Assembly (NCBI GenBank): GCA_027494165.1
Contig: JAOSJM010000005.1
Span: forward strand, 1,302,001 to 1,366,000
From: Acidimicrobiia bacterium
GTDB lineage: Bacteria; Actinomycetota; Acidimicrobiia; IMCC26256; JAOSJM01
DNA length: 64,000 nt
Direction of reading: 5' to 3'
Shown: positions 51,377 through 60,977 of the stretch, piece by piece
Position numbering within the stretch: position 1 is the stretch's first letter
How the letters are laid out: every line of letters begins with the position of its first letter
Notes under the pieces: model-generated
The model's database searches: none
Seen by the model: the letters and a program-made list of their open reading frames with translations, nothing else
What the model was told of the DNA's origin: nothing
Translations under genes and position numbers: made by a program

Positions 51377-51745
51377 ATGACCGCGCCGCTCGCCATCGGT
51401 CTCGTCCTCGACTGCCGGGACGCGACCACCCTCGCCGGCTTCTGGGCCGCCGCCCTCGACTACGTCGACGTCGGACGGGCCGGGGCGTACGTGCTCCTGG
51501 TCCCCAACGGTCGCTCCGGACCGAAGCTCCTCCTCCAGCAGGTCCCCGAACCCAAGACCGTCAAGAACCGGATGCACCTCGACCTCGACGCTCTCGACAT
51601 CGAAGCCGAGGCGAGCCGGCTCGAGGTCCTCGGCGCCCGGCGCCTCCGGGCCGAGCAGCTCCACGAGCACGGCACCAGCTGGATCCTCATGGCCGACCCG
51701 GAGGGCAACGAGTTCTGCGTCTGCGCAGCCGACCCCTCGGAATGA
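51377..51745 (+). CDS. Glyoxalase/bleomycin-resistance-fold protein
   Basis: 122 residues. IGLVLDCRDATTLAGFWAAA starts the first beta-alpha-beta unit, and MHLDLDALDIEAEASRLEVL and ILMADPEGNEFCVC give the second, with His and Glu at metal-ligand positions. The fold is shared by glyoxalases, extradiol dioxygenases and drug-binding proteins; the substrate is unknown. ATG 51377 follows GGGAG. It is a single-gene unit. Confidence 0.8.
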   Translation: MTAPLAIGLVLDCRDATTLAGFWAAALDYVDVGRAGAYVLLVPNGRSGPKLLLQQVPEPKTVKNRMHLDLDALDIEAEASRLEVLGARRLRAEQLHEHGTSWILMADPEGNEFCVCAADPSE

Positions 51746-52102
51746 GACACGCGAGACCACCGGTGCTCCCGCCTCGGGCCCCGATCGGGCGGGATGCCGC
51801 CCTGGGCGGGGGTGGTGCGACAGGTGCCACGCCGCGCGGCCGGCTCCGTCCGGGGGTGCCCCTGGTCGAGGGCGGCCCGTGCGAGCCCGGCTCGACCCGT
51901 TCCCCGAGCCGCCGGGCCGCCACTCCCGCTCCTGAGCCCGATCAGCCGGGGTCGCACGTCGCGGCCGTCCCTCCGCCCTGCGCTTCGGGGCCTTCGGCCC
52001 TGTTCCCCGGGACGGCGTGCGTGTCAGCGTGTGGTGACGAACCGCCTCCGCGGCGGGGGCGCCGCGATCGCCCGAGGCCGCGCACGACCGAGGAGGACGA
52101 CG
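51746..52102. other. Intergenic stretch upstream of katA
   Basis: A 357-base gap with no frame that I can support as a gene. It presumably holds the catalase promoter; no OxyR, Fur or FurA box was recognised. GAGGAGG before the katA start is the only clear element. Confidence 0.5.
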
Positions 52103-53557
52103 ATGCCCGACCGCCGCATCCTGACCACCGAGTCCGGCGCGCCCGTCGCCGACAACCAGCACTCCCAGACCGCCGGACCGAGCGGGCCGGTGCTGCTCCA
52201 GGACCAGCACCTCATCGAGAAGCTCGCCCGGTTCAACCGCGAGCGGGTCCCCGAGCGCATCGTGCACGCCCGGGGCTCGGGCGCGCACGGCTACTTCGAG
52301 GTGACCGGCGACGTCACCGCCTGGACCCGGGCGGGTTTCCTGTCCGAGGTCGGCAGGCGCACCGAGACCTTCGTGCGGTTCTCCACCGTGGCCGGCAGCC
52401 GGGGAGCTCCCGAGGCGGTGCGCGACCCGCGGGGGTTCGCGGTCAAGTTCTACACCGAGGACGGCAACTACGACCTGACCGGGAACAACACGCCGATCTT
52501 CTTCATCCGGGACCCGTTGAAGTTCCCCGACTTCATCCACTCCCAGAAGCCCGACCCCTACACCAACCGCCAGGAGCCCGACAACGTCTGGGACTTCTTC
52601 TCGCTGTCGCCGGAGGCGACCCACATGTTCACCTGGCTCTTCGGCGACCGTGGCATCCCCGCCAGCTACCGGCACCAGAACGGCTACGGATCGCACACCT
52701 TCCAGTGGGTCAACGCCGCGGGCGGGCAGTTCTTCGTCAAGTACCACTTCAAGACCGACCAGGGCATCCGGACCCTCACCACCGAGGAGGCCGCCCGGCT
52801 GGCCGGCGAGAACCCCGAGTCGCACACCGCCGACCTGATGGAGGCGATCGACCGGGGCGACCACCCGTCCTGGACCCTCAAGGTGCAGGTGATGCCCGCC
52901 GCCGACGCCGCGGGCTACCGGATCAACCCGTTCGACCTGACCAAGGTGTGGCCCCACGGCGACTACCCGCTCATCGAGGTCGGCCGCCTGGTGCTCGACC
53001 GCAACCCCGACAACTACTTCGCCGAGGTCGAGCAGGCCGCCTTCGATCCCGGCCACTTCGTGGCCGGCATCGGGCCATCCCCGGACAAGATGTTCCAGGC
53101 CCGCATGTTCGCCTACGGCGACGCCCACCGGTACCGGCTCGGCATCAACCACACCCAGCTCCCCGTGAACCGGCCTCACGCCACCGCGGCCGACAACTAC
53201 GGGCGCGACGGCGCGATGCGCTTCGACGGGAACCGCGGCCGGGAGAAGAACTACGAGCCCAACAGCTTCGGCGGGCCGGTCGAGACCGGTGAGCCCCTCT
53301 ACGGAGGGCTCACGACCGACGGCCTCTCGGGGACCTACGACTGGGACCGGCGGGGGTGCGACGACTTCGAGCAGGCCGGCAACCTCTACCGCCTGATCCC
53401 CGAGGACGCCAAGGTCCGGCTCGTGGACAACATCGCCGGCGGGCTCGCCCAGGTGTCCCGCGACGGCATCGTGGAACGGTCGATCGCCCACTTCCGCCGG
53501 GCCGACCCCGACTACGGCGCCCGGATCGAGCAAGGGGTGAAGGACCGTCGCGGCTGA
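52103..53557 (+). CDS. katA: Monofunctional catalase (small-subunit, clade 3 type)
   Basis: 484 residues. The catalytic His is in [15 protein letters not shown], the catalytic Asn in [19 protein letters not shown] and the haem Tyr ligand in [14 protein letters not shown]. The size and C-terminus ([20 protein letters not shown]) match the 55-kDa catalases that split hydrogen peroxide in the cytoplasm. ATG 52103 follows GAGGAGG. Intact. It is convergent with the lipoprotein gene. Confidence 0.97.
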   Translation: MPDRRILTTESGAPVADNQHSQTAGPSGPVLLQDQHLIEKLARFNRERVPERIVHARGSGAHGYFEVTGDVTAWTRAGFLSEVGRRTETFVRFSTVAGSRGAPEAVRDPRGFAVKFYTEDGNYDLTGNNTPIFFIRDPLKFPDFIHSQKPDPYTNRQEPDNVWDFFSLSPEATHMFTWLFGDRGIPASYRHQNGYGSHTFQWVNAAGGQFFVKYHFKTDQGIRTLTTEEAARLAGENPESHTADLMEAIDRGDHPSWTLKVQVMPAADAAGYRINPFDLTKVWPHGDYPLIEVGRLVLDRNPDNYFAEVEQAAFDPGHFVAGIGPSPDKMFQARMFAYGDAHRYRLGINHTQLPVNRPHATAADNYGRDGAMRFDGNRGREKNYEPNSFGGPVETGEPLYGGLTTDGLSGTYDWDRRGCDDFEQAGNLYRLIPEDAKVRLVDNIAGGLAQVSRDGIVERSIAHFRRADPDYGARIEQGVKDRRG

Positions 53558-53619
53558 TCCGGGGCCGGGACCGCTCGGCGGAGCCCGGGGAGCCGGCCCG
53601 GCCGACGGGGGCGTCGCGC

Positions 53620-54874
53620 TCAGCCCGCGCCGCAGGGACCGAGGACGAACGCGCCCCCCTCGGTCGGCACCAATCCGCCGGCGGGGCCGAGCGCGGCGAG
53701 CTCCTCGTGGGCCACGGTCCACCGGAGACTCCCGTCGCCGGGATCCAGACCGACCAGCGCGTCGTCGGCCCCGAGGACCACGGTGTCGCCGGACGCGCCG
53801 ACGAGCGCGACCCCCTCGGCGGCGCCGAGGTCCGCCGCGGTCCGCGACCAGCGGAGCGCGCCGGACGACGGGTCGACGACACCGACGCCGCCTGCGGCCA
53901 GGACGACCACGAGGTCGCTCGTCTCTGACGCCGTCCCGGTGGAGCCCTCGCCCTGCTGCGGGAGGGAGAAGCCCGGAAGCCGCCAGCGCTCGTCCCCCGT
54001 CCCGGCGTCGAGCGCCAGCAGGTCCCCCGTGGCCTCGTCGGTCCCGACCACGACGTCGCCCGCGACCTCGACGGTCGACCGGTCCGACCCCGGGGACAGC
54101 GCACGCCTCCACGCCACGTCGCCGCCGTCCAGCGGCACCGCCAGCACCTCGTTGCCCGTCCCCTCGCGGGCGTACGCGCTGGCGTAGACGCGCCTCCCGT
54201 CGGACACGAGGCCGACGACGGTGAGCCCTTCGGGGACGTCCTGCTCCCAGACGGCCTCGCCGCTCCCACGGTCCAGCCCGAGGAGCCGGGCCGAGCCGCT
54301 CTCGCCGACCGCGACCGCGACCACGACCGGGCCGCCGGCCTCGAGCGCGGCCAGGCCCGGGACGTCGACCGTCCACCGCTCGGCACCGTCACCGACCTCC
54401 AGGGCGGCCAGCCCGAAGTGACCCGTCCCCAGCTCCCGGGGACCACCAGCAGGCCGTCGGCGATCCCGATCCGGTGGCGGGTGACGTCGAGCAGGACGGC
54501 ACCGCCGGCCGGGCCCCGCTCCCACCGGACCTCGCCGGTGGAACGGTCGATCCCGGCGACCGCGGGTTGTACGCAGGCCGCGTCGAAGACGACGACCGTG
54601 GTCTCGTCGGCGACGACGTGATCGGCCGTACGCAGGCTGGTGCTCGCGGCGACCTCCCACCGGACCCCGAGGCCCGGGAGGTCGACGAGCCGTACCGCGG
54701 GTGGCGCGCCCGCGAGCTCCGGGCGGGTCGTGGACGACGTGGGGACCGTCCCCGCCGTCGACGGCGCGCTGCTCGTCCCCGACCCGCTCCCGCACCCGGC
54801 GAGCACGATGGCGGAGGCCACCCCGAGCAGCCCGACGACCTCCGAGAACCGGTGCCGGCCCCCGACCCACGCAT
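53620..54874 (-). CDS. Lipoprotein with PQQ-type beta-propeller, two frame breaks
   Basis: ATG 54874 begins MRGSG. One G missing in the run at 54859-54863 restores GRHRFSEVVGLLGVASAIV and the lipobox LAGC. A second missing G near 54435 restores VVPGELGTGHFGLAALEVG. The mature part has repeated blocks such as IDRSTGEVRWERG, LDRGSGEAVWEQD, LDAGTGDERWRLPG and VDPSSGALRWSRT, the W-motifs of PQQ/BamB-like propellers. About 418 residues. It is probably a scaffold or binding protein on the outer face of the membrane. Confidence 0.8.
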
Positions 54875-54993
54875 ACGTGAACCCTAGGCCGCCGAGCCTC
54901 GGGCGGGAGCGACCGGGACGGCCGCGTCCTCGGCCGTCCGCGCGGCAGGCGGGCCCACGGGGTGGTAGGCACGACGCCGGGGAGGTGGTGCCG

Positions 54994-55999
54994 GTGACCC
55001 TGGCGCGCAGGCCGCTCGGGACGAGCGGGATCGAGATCAGCACCGTGGGGTTCGGGGCCTGGGCCACGGGCGGGGGCGGGTGGAGCTTCGGCTGGGGCCC
55101 CCAGGACGACGAGGCGTCACTCGCCGCCATCCGCCACGCCCTGGAGCAGGGCGTCAACTGGATCGACACCGCGGCGGCCTACGGGCTCGGGCACTCCGAG
55201 GAGGTCGTGGGGCGGGTGCTGGCGGACCTCCCCGAGCCCGACCGCCCCCTCGTGTTCACGAAGTGCGGCCTGCGCTGGGACCCCGCCGACCCCATGGCAC
55301 CCCTGGAGCGCGTCTTGCTCCCGGACGCGATCCGGGAGGAGGTCGACGCCTCGCTTCGGCGCCTGGGCGTCGAACGCGTCGATCTCTACCAGCTCCACTG
55401 GCCCGACCGCTCCGGCGGCACCTCCGTGGAGGACTCCTGGGCCGTCATGGTCGAGCTGATCGAGGCGGGGAAGGTCCGGGCGGGCGGGGTCTCGAACTTC
55501 GACGTTCCGCTCCTGGAGCGGGCCGAGACGGTCCGCCACGTCGACTCGCTCCAGCCGCCGCTCTCCCTCGTCGAGCGGGGGGCCGCGACCGCCGAGATCC
55601 CCTGGTGCGCCGGGCACGGCACCGGGGTGATCGTCTACAGCCCCCTGCAGTCGGGCCTGCTCACCGACGGCTTCACCGCCGAGAGGGCGCGCGGCCTGCC
55701 CGAGGACGACTGGCGCCGGCGCGACGCCCGGTTCCGGGAGCCGTCGCTCTCGCGCTCCCTCGCGCTCCGCGATGCGCTACGGCCCGTGGCGGACCGCCGC
55801 GGGTCACGGTGGCCGCGGTGGCGGTGGCCTGGACCCTGGCCTGGCCCGGGGTCACCGGCGCCATCGTGGGTGCCCGGTCACCCGAGCAGGTCGAGGGTGG
55901 ATCGCCGCCGCCGACCTCGAGCTCACCGACGCCGACCTCGACGAGATCGCCGCCGCGATCGGTCGGACCGGCGCCGGGGCGGGCCCGGCCCGGCCCTGA
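54994..55999 (+). CDS. Aldo/keto reductase, two frame breaks near the end
   Basis: GTG 54994 behind GGGGAGG. RRPLGTSGIEISTVGFGAWA opens the barrel. Catalytic residues: Asp and Tyr in IDTAAAYGLGHSEEVVG, Lys in VFTKCGLRW and His in DLYQLHWPDR. Near 55801 and 55895 one G each is missing. Restoring them gives VTVAAVAVAWTLAWPGVTGA, IVGARSPEQVEGWIAAADLE and a stop at 55999 (about 336 residues). It is an NADPH-dependent carbonyl reductase; substrate unknown. Confidence 0.85.
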
Positions 56000-56019
56000 C
56001 CCCGACCGGCTGCGCCCGG

Positions 56020-56685
56020 TCAGCGGCTGGCGGGACCGGAGGGCAGCCGCTGCCCTCCGGCGTCGAGGATCTCCGCCGCGGCGGCCGAGTCGGGGGGCGC
56101 GTCGGTCACGGCCACGAACCAGGCGTCGGGGCCGCCGGGAGTCCGGGGGTGGAGGAGGGCCGTCACGAACCGGCCGTCCTCGAGCCTCAGGCGCACCTGG
56201 GCCCCCGAGGACGGTGCCGAGCCCCACACGACCCAGCGTGACTCGACCCCCGGGAGGGGCGACCAGCCCGGCTGCACCCCCGACGGAGCCCCGCTCTCGA
56301 CCGCCTGCGACGCCACGGGCTCGCCGTCGAGGCGGAGCGTGACCCGCGGCGGGTCGGCGTCGGAGACGAGCTCGTAGCGGTACTCCCCGGAGGTCCCGGT
56401 CGCGAACACCCCGGGCCCGGCAGGGCTCGTGGTGGGGGCGAGCGTGCTCGTGCCTCCCCCGGTGCGGACGTCGACCTCGGAGCCGTCGTCGCGCAACGAC
56501 CCCACGCTCGCCACGGCCAGCACCGCGGCGACGACCGCCGCCGCGCCCGCGACGATCCCCGCCCACCGCCGGCGGGCCCGCAAGCGGCGGGCGCGCGAGC
56601 GCACGGCCTCGAGGTCGGCGTCGAGGTCGAGGACGGGCTCGGGTACCTCCTGGAACCGTCGACGGAGCTGCTCATCGAGGGACAT
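56020..56685 (-). CDS. Membrane-anchored putative anti-sigma factor
   Basis: 221 residues. A short cytosolic N-terminus (MSLDEQLRRRFQEVPEPVLD) is followed by an Arg-rich stretch and one membrane helix (GIVAGAAAVVAAVLAVASVG, residues about 43-62), then a 150-residue outer domain. The start overlaps the sigma factor stop, the usual ECF sigma/anti-sigma arrangement. No ZAS zinc motif (HxxxCxxC) is seen. The outer domain has SRWVVWGSAPSSGAQVRL, which resembles a block in the protein at 57826-58461. Confidence 0.7.
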   Translation of the reverse strand: MSLDEQLRRRFQEVPEPVLDLDADLEAVRSRARRLRARRRWAGIVAGAAAVVAAVLAVASVGSLRDDGSEVDVRTGGGTSTLAPTTSPAGPGVFATGTSGEYRYELVSDADPPRVTLRLDGEPVASQAVESGAPSGVQPGWSPLPGVESRWVVWGSAPSSGAQVRLRLEDGRFVTALLHPRTPGGPDAWFVAVTDAPPDSAAAAEILDAGGQRLPSGPASR

Positions 56686-57160
56686 CGTCACGCACCCCCT
56701 CGAGGAGCTCACCGAGCCGCTGCCGGCCCCGGTGGAGGTGGACCCTGGCCGTCGAGGAGCTGCAGCCGAGCGCCGCGGCCACCTCGGAGACCGGGAGGTC
56801 CTCGAGGTAGTGGAGGACCACCGCCACCCGCTGGGCCTTCGACAGCTCGCCGAGCGCCCGCTCGAGGTCGAGCCGCCGGTCGATCGCGTCGGAACCCCGC
56901 GACCCCCGGTCCGGGAGGAGCGCCGGGCGGGGCCGGGCCCGGTGGCGGACGGCCAGACGGATGGCCACCCGGCGCACCCACGCCCCGATCTGCTCGAAGC
57001 GCCGGACCTTCTCCCAGTGGGTGACGAGCTGCACGAAGGCGTCCTGGGCGATCTCGCGCGCGGTCTCCCGGTCGCCCACGATGAGCGAGACCGTCCTCAC
57101 CACACCCGGGTAGGCGGACCGGAAGACCTGCTCCAGGTCGGCCTCGGGGTCTGCGACCAC
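56672..57160 (-). CDS. ECF-type RNA polymerase sigma factor
   Basis: 162 residues from GTG 57160 behind GGGAG. Region 2: VFRSAYPGVVRTVSLIVGDR and AREIAQDAFVQLVTHWEKVR. Region 4: LSKAQRVAVVLHYLEDLPVS then EVAAALGCSSSTARVHLHRG, a helix-turn-helix. It resembles SigE/SigM-like actinobacterial sigma factors. Its stop overlaps the putative anti-sigma start by 14 bases. The 246-base gap upstream should hold its promoter, but no clear -35/-10 was seen. Confidence 0.9.
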   Translation of the reverse strand: MVADPEADLEQVFRSAYPGVVRTVSLIVGDRETAREIAQDAFVQLVTHWEKVRRFEQIGAWVRRVAIRLAVRHRARPRPALLPDRGSRGSDAIDRRLDLERALGELSKAQRVAVVLHYLEDLPVSEVAAALGCSSSTARVHLHRGRQRLGELLEGVRDDVPR

Positions 57161-57406
57161 ACCGCGCTCCCGTCCTCGGAGAGCAGTTGTACACGCGACG
57201 CGCCCCGCCGCGGGACGTGCACCGAGGGTCGGACGCCCGTGGCACCACCGGGCCGCCCGGTCGGTCACCGGGGCCAGTGGGCCGCGGGGACGGCATCCGG
57301 CTCGCTCCCGCAGATGTCGGCCCCGAGGTCGGCCCGGATGCCGCCGGGTGCCGGGGTGCTCCCCGGACCCCGACGAGCGCGACGCGCTCACCGTCGTCAC
57401 CGCGAC

Positions 57407-57829
57407 CTACCAGAGCCCGTAGGTGCCCCGGCACGCGAACACGCCCGTGCAGATGTCGTGCTCGCTGTAGTCGGGCTCGGCCTGGTACGGCGAGACGGCC
57501 ACCACGTCGTACGCGTACGTGGGCCCCGAGGCCCAGCCGGTCCCCGTGGGGTACGGGAAGAAGACGCGCGCGTACTTGCCCCAGCACCTGGTCCCGGGCG
57601 ACGGTCCGGTCCGGCCGATGGCGTAGCCGTAGAGGTTCCGGAAGTGGGAGACGTGCTCCACGCAGCTCCCGTACTGGTTCGACACGGAGATCGTCCAGTA
57701 GCTGGAGTTGGCCGACGCGGGGCGCCTGCCGGAACCCGCCACCAGGCCTCCGGTCACGACGGCGAGCGCCACCGCCGGAGCCAGGACGGCGCGTCCGACG
57801 GGCCCACGGCGCCGGATGCGCCGCCTCAC
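57407..57829 (-). CDS. Small secreted protein of unknown function
   Basis: 140 residues. A basic start (VRRRIRRRGPVGR) is followed by a hydrophobic core (AVLAPAVALAVVTGGLVAG) and an ASA-type cleavage site before NSSYWTISVSNQYGSC. The mature part is Tyr/Trp/Gly-rich with four Cys (GSCVEHV, TRCWGKY, DICTGVFACRG), likely two disulfides. GTG 57829 overlaps the stop of the gene before it. No known domain was recognised. Confidence 0.75.
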   Translation of the reverse strand: MRRRIRRRGPVGRAVLAPAVALAVVTGGLVAGSGRRPASANSSYWTISVSNQYGSCVEHVSHFRNLYGYAIGRTGPSPGTRCWGKYARVFFPYPTGTGWASGPTYAYDVVAVSPYQAEPDYSEHDICTGVFACRGTYGLW

Positions 57830-58461
57830 CGGTACTTCTCCGCGCACGCGGCCACGGCGACCGGGGCCGGTGGGTCGGCCACGCCGGGGGTCTCCCAGGA
57901 GTCGGGCCGGATCGACCCGGGCACGACGGCCGCGAAGTGCACCTCGGGGCCTCCCGAGGCCGGGGCGACGGCGGGGATGGAGACCTCGGCCCCTCCCTCG
58001 GTCCGGGCCACGAGCGTGGTGACCCCCGCCCGGGCCGAGCCCCACACGATGGCCCGGCCGTCGTCGAGCGGGAGCGTGGCCGCCGCGACCCATCGTCCGG
58101 CGTTCGGCCACGAGCACGCGTCGTGGGTGTGGCTGGCTCGTCGCTCACCGTCCACGTAGAGGGTCGCCCTCACGTCCGGAGGTGAGCCCTCGAGGGTCAG
58201 GCACAGGGTCGGTGACCCCTCGGCGGGCGAGAGCACCTCGAGATCCGGTGCCTCGAGGCCCGCGCAGGGCCCGAGGTCGGCCGGCGGGGCCTCGGCCACG
58301 AGGGCCGGCGGGGGTGCTGCCGGCCGGGGCGGGACCGGCGGCGCGCTCGACGGCCCCGACGTCGGCGACGACCCCCACGAGGCGAACGCGACGATCAGCC
58401 CCATGACTCCTACTGTCAGTGCTGTCACGACCGCTCGGAGCGGACCTGTCCATAGGCGCAC
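57826..58461 (-). CDS. Membrane-anchored protein of unknown function
   Basis: 211 residues from GTG 58461 behind GGAGGAG. One N-terminal helix (AVVTALTVGVMGLIVAFASW) anchors it; a Pro/Ala linker follows. The outer domain has LYVDGERRASHTHDACSWPN and GRAIVWGSARAGVTTLVART. Its VWGSA block and overall order resemble the outer domain of the putative anti-sigma protein at 56.0 kb. It is translationally coupled to the secreted protein downstream. Confidence 0.72.
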   Translation of the reverse strand: MRLWTGPLRAVVTALTVGVMGLIVAFASWGSSPTSGPSSAPPVPPRPAAPPPALVAEAPPADLGPCAGLEAPDLEVLSPAEGSPTLCLTLEGSPPDVRATLYVDGERRASHTHDACSWPNAGRWVAAATLPLDDGRAIVWGSARAGVTTLVARTEGGAEVSIPAVAPASGGPEVHFAAVVPGSIRPDSWETPGVADPPAPVAVAACAEKYR

Positions 58462-58713
58462 GGCGACTCCTCCTCCGCACGAAGCCGGCGCCCGCCCGGC
58501 GATGCCGTCCGGCGGCGAGAGGCGACGCCCGTCGGCACCCGGACGCCGGCCTCTCACCTCACCCCTCCATACAGGCGCGAGCCCTCCGAGAGGTTTACGT
58601 CCGCGTCGGATTTCGGGTCCGACGCCGAGCCCGGAGCACCCCGCACGGCGAGCGGGGCCCGCCGGTCGGGGGCGAGGACGACCGACCTGGGGACCCGGGC
58701 CCCGGAGCGGGGG

Positions 58714-58935
58714 CTAGGAGGCGACCATGGCGGCGATGCCCGCCACCATCATCACGAAGCCGAGCGTCGCGTAGGCGACGGTCCGGGCCACAGGGGCCTG
58801 GGCCAGGTCGCCCGAGCCGGCCGCGGCCCGGCGGGCGTCGGCCCGCCGGCGCAGGAGGGCCATCAGGTTGCCCACGAAGAGCGCAGCGCCCAGGGCCGCC
58901 ACCAGCTCCCGCAGCACCTGGTCGTAGAAGTCCAC
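58714..58935 (-). CDS. Small two-helix membrane protein
   Basis: 73 residues. Helix 1: VAALGAALFVGNLMALL. Helix 2: VAYATLGFVMMVAGIAAMVA. The positive RRRADARRAAAG loop between them suggests both ends are outside. Conserved-looking, but I do not recognise a family. It lies 24 bases downstream of the secreted-protein gene at 58960. Confidence 0.65.
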   Translation of the reverse strand: MDFYDQVLRELVAALGAALFVGNLMALLRRRADARRAAAGSGDLAQAPVARTVAYATLGFVMMVAGIAAMVAS

Positions 58936-58959
58936 GGACGAGATGGTACCGAGGAGGCC

Positions 58960-59676
58960 TCAGGGAGCCGACTCGGCGGCGACCCCCTTCGCGAGCAGGC
59001 CGTCGAGGTCGGCGTCGGTCACGGACCGGTCCACCGCCAGTGCCCGGCGCGTCTCGACCGACGTCCCCCGGTCGACGAGGATCCGGAGCGGCACGCCGTC
59101 GTCGGCGAAGCAGTACTCGAGCCGATCGCCCAGGGTCACGGCCCGGTCCCCGGGCCGGGCCGTGAGGACGTAGCAGCGGGCCACCTCCTCCGCCACGACC
59201 GCAGGCGCCCCCGCCGTCACCGCGTAGGCGCCCTCGGCACCCGTCGTGAGCACGGCCAGCCCCTCCAGCACCCCGTCGTCGGTGGCGGCCGGGCGGGGGC
59301 GGTCACAGACCGTGCCGTCCTCGGTGGCCGCGCAGGCGACCCGCTCGCCGCGCAGGACCCCGTTCACCGACCCGAAGGCCGCGGTCAGGTGGTCCGGCGG
59401 CCGGTGCAGCTCGACGAGGGTGCCCTCGAGGATCCGGCCGTCGGAGAGCTCCCGCCGGAAGGCGAAGCCGACCCGCCAGGTGGTCTCCTGCCCACGATCG
59501 AACAGCTCCAGCAGCTCGGCCCGGGCCTGCGGGTCGTGGGGAGCGGCCGGCTCCTCGTAGGGGGCCGGCCGGCGGTCGGCGGGTGCCGGGTCGCCGTACG
59601 CGGCGCCCAGACCGGTCAGCATCACCGCGGTCGCGAGCACCATCGCGCCGACCCCGACCCGGCGATCCCTCGTCAC
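58960..59676 (-). CDS. Secreted protein of unknown function
   Basis: 238 residues. A signal peptide (RVGVGAMVLATAVMLTGLGA) ends near AYGDPAPA. The mature part alternates strands (ETTWRVGFAFRRELSDGRIL, LEGTLVELHRPPDHL) with three Cys and a C-terminal helix (DADLDGLLAKGVAAE). It resembles LppX/LprG-like or outer-surface folds only loosely. Divergent from nucS, with 76 bases between starts. Confidence 0.65.
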   Translation of the reverse strand: MTRDRRVGVGAMVLATAVMLTGLGAAYGDPAPADRRPAPYEEPAAPHDPQARAELLELFDRGQETTWRVGFAFRRELSDGRILEGTLVELHRPPDHLTAAFGSVNGVLRGERVACAATEDGTVCDRPRPAATDDGVLEGLAVLTTGAEGAYAVTAGAPAVVAEEVARCYVLTARPGDRAVTLGDRLEYCFADDGVPLRILVDRGTSVETRRALAVDRSVTDADLDGLLAKGVAAESAP

Positions 59677-59752
59677 GATCGGGGGAGGGTACCGGCCCCG
59701 GGGCCGGGGACCGGTCGTACGGGGACCGGGTACGCGTGCTACAACGCCGGCC

Positions 59753-60412
59753 GTGCGACTCGTCGTGGCACGCTGCTCGGTCGTCTACGAAGGGCGCCTC
59801 GGGGCCCGCCTCCCGCCGGCCCCGCGGCTGGTCATCCTGAAGACCGACGGGTCGGTCGCGGTCCACTCCGACGCCCGGGCCTACAAGCCGCTGAACTGGA
59901 TGAGCCCGCCGTGCACCGTCGTCGAGCAGGACGGGTCGATCGTGGCGGTGAACCCGAGGGGCGAGCGGCTCGTCGTCGAGCTGCACGAGGTCCTCCTCGA
60001 CACCGGTTTCCCGCTCGGCGAGGACCCGGGGCTCGAGAAGGACGGGGTGGAGGCCGAGCTCCAGGCGCTCATCGCCGAGCGGGTCCAGTCGCTGAGGGAG
60101 GACCTCCGCCTCGTACGGCGCGAGTACCCCACCGACATCGGCCCGGTCGACCTCCTCTGCCACGACGGCGACGGGCGAGCCGTGGTGATCGAGGTGAAGC
60201 GGATCGGCGAGATCGCCGGTGTCGAGCAGCTCCTGCGCTACCAGGAGCGCCTCGACCGCGACACCCGCCTCTCGCCCACCCGGGGGATGCTGGTGGCGAC
60301 CCGCATCAAGCCGCAGGCCCGGGTGTTCGCGACGGCCCGGGGCGTCGAGTGCGTCGAGGTCGACCTCGAGACCCTCCGCGGCTCCGCGTCGAACGAGCTC
60401 CGCCTGTTCTGA
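59753..60412 (+). CDS. nucS: Mismatch-specific endonuclease NucS/EndoMS
   Basis: 219 residues from GTG 59753. RLVVARCSVVYEGRLGARLP is the N-terminal DNA-binding/dimer part. The nuclease site is GPVDLLCHDGDGRAVVIEVK (D...E-x-K). The C-terminus ELRLF is the expected clamp-binding tail. NucS replaces MutS/MutL mismatch repair in actinobacteria. TACAAC ends seven bases before the GTG, so the transcript is probably leaderless. Confidence 0.95.
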   Translation: MRLVVARCSVVYEGRLGARLPPAPRLVILKTDGSVAVHSDARAYKPLNWMSPPCTVVEQDGSIVAVNPRGERLVVELHEVLLDTGFPLGEDPGLEKDGVEAELQALIAERVQSLREDLRLVRREYPTDIGPVDLLCHDGDGRAVVIEVKRIGEIAGVEQLLRYQERLDRDTRLSPTRGMLVATRIKPQARVFATARGVECVEVDLETLRGSASNELRLF

Positions 60413-60449
60413 CCTGTTCTGACCCCGACCGTGGCGACGCCGACCCCGC

Positions 60450-60950
60450 CTACCGGCCGGCACCGTCGACGACGGCCCGGTCTCCCAGCGGCTCCTCGAG
60501 CGTCACGGCGACCTCGTAGAGCTTGGCCAGCTCGATGCAGACCACGTCGGGCCCCGCCGACGGGTCCCGACCGACGAGGACCGTGACCGTCACCTGCTCG
60601 GGCGTCTCGACCACGTCGACACCCGCCGGGACGTAGCAGGGCGCCACCCCGGACCAGAAGCGGACGAGGAGGGTCCGCCCGGCGTCCTCGGTCGCCCACG
60701 ACTCGATGGGGACGGGACGGGCGTCGACCGCGGAGGGGTCGGGCTCGACCCGCTCCGGGGCGGTCGGGACGTCCGGGAGGCCGCCGGGCCCGGAGGTCGG
60801 GGTGTCCGGACCACCCGGGCCGGAGGCGGGAGGAGACGTGGTGGGCACGGGCCCGGTCGTGGTACCGGAGGGCTCGCCGGTCCCGTCGCCGCATCCGAGC
60901 ACGAGCAGGCCGGCGGCGACGAGCACGGCCGCGGGCCGGACCAGCCTCAC
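60450..60950 (-). CDS. Small lipoprotein of unknown function
   Basis: 166 residues. The signal peptide ends in the lipobox LVLGC with Cys20. A Pro/Gly/Thr-rich linker of about 60 residues follows, then a compact domain with WATEDAGRTLLVRFWSGVAP, YVPAGVDVVETPEQVTVTVL and a Cys pair. It lies 27 bases downstream of dnaB on the same strand. No family was recognised. Confidence 0.75.
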   Translation of the reverse strand: MRLVRPAAVLVAAGLLVLGCGDGTGEPSGTTTGPVPTTSPPASGPGGPDTPTSGPGGLPDVPTAPERVEPDPSAVDARPVPIESWATEDAGRTLLVRFWSGVAPCYVPAGVDVVETPEQVTVTVLVGRDPSAGPDVVCIELAKLYEVAVTLEEPLGDRAVVDGAGR

Positions 60951-60977
60951 CGGGCGCCCCCGGACCCCACCGCGACC

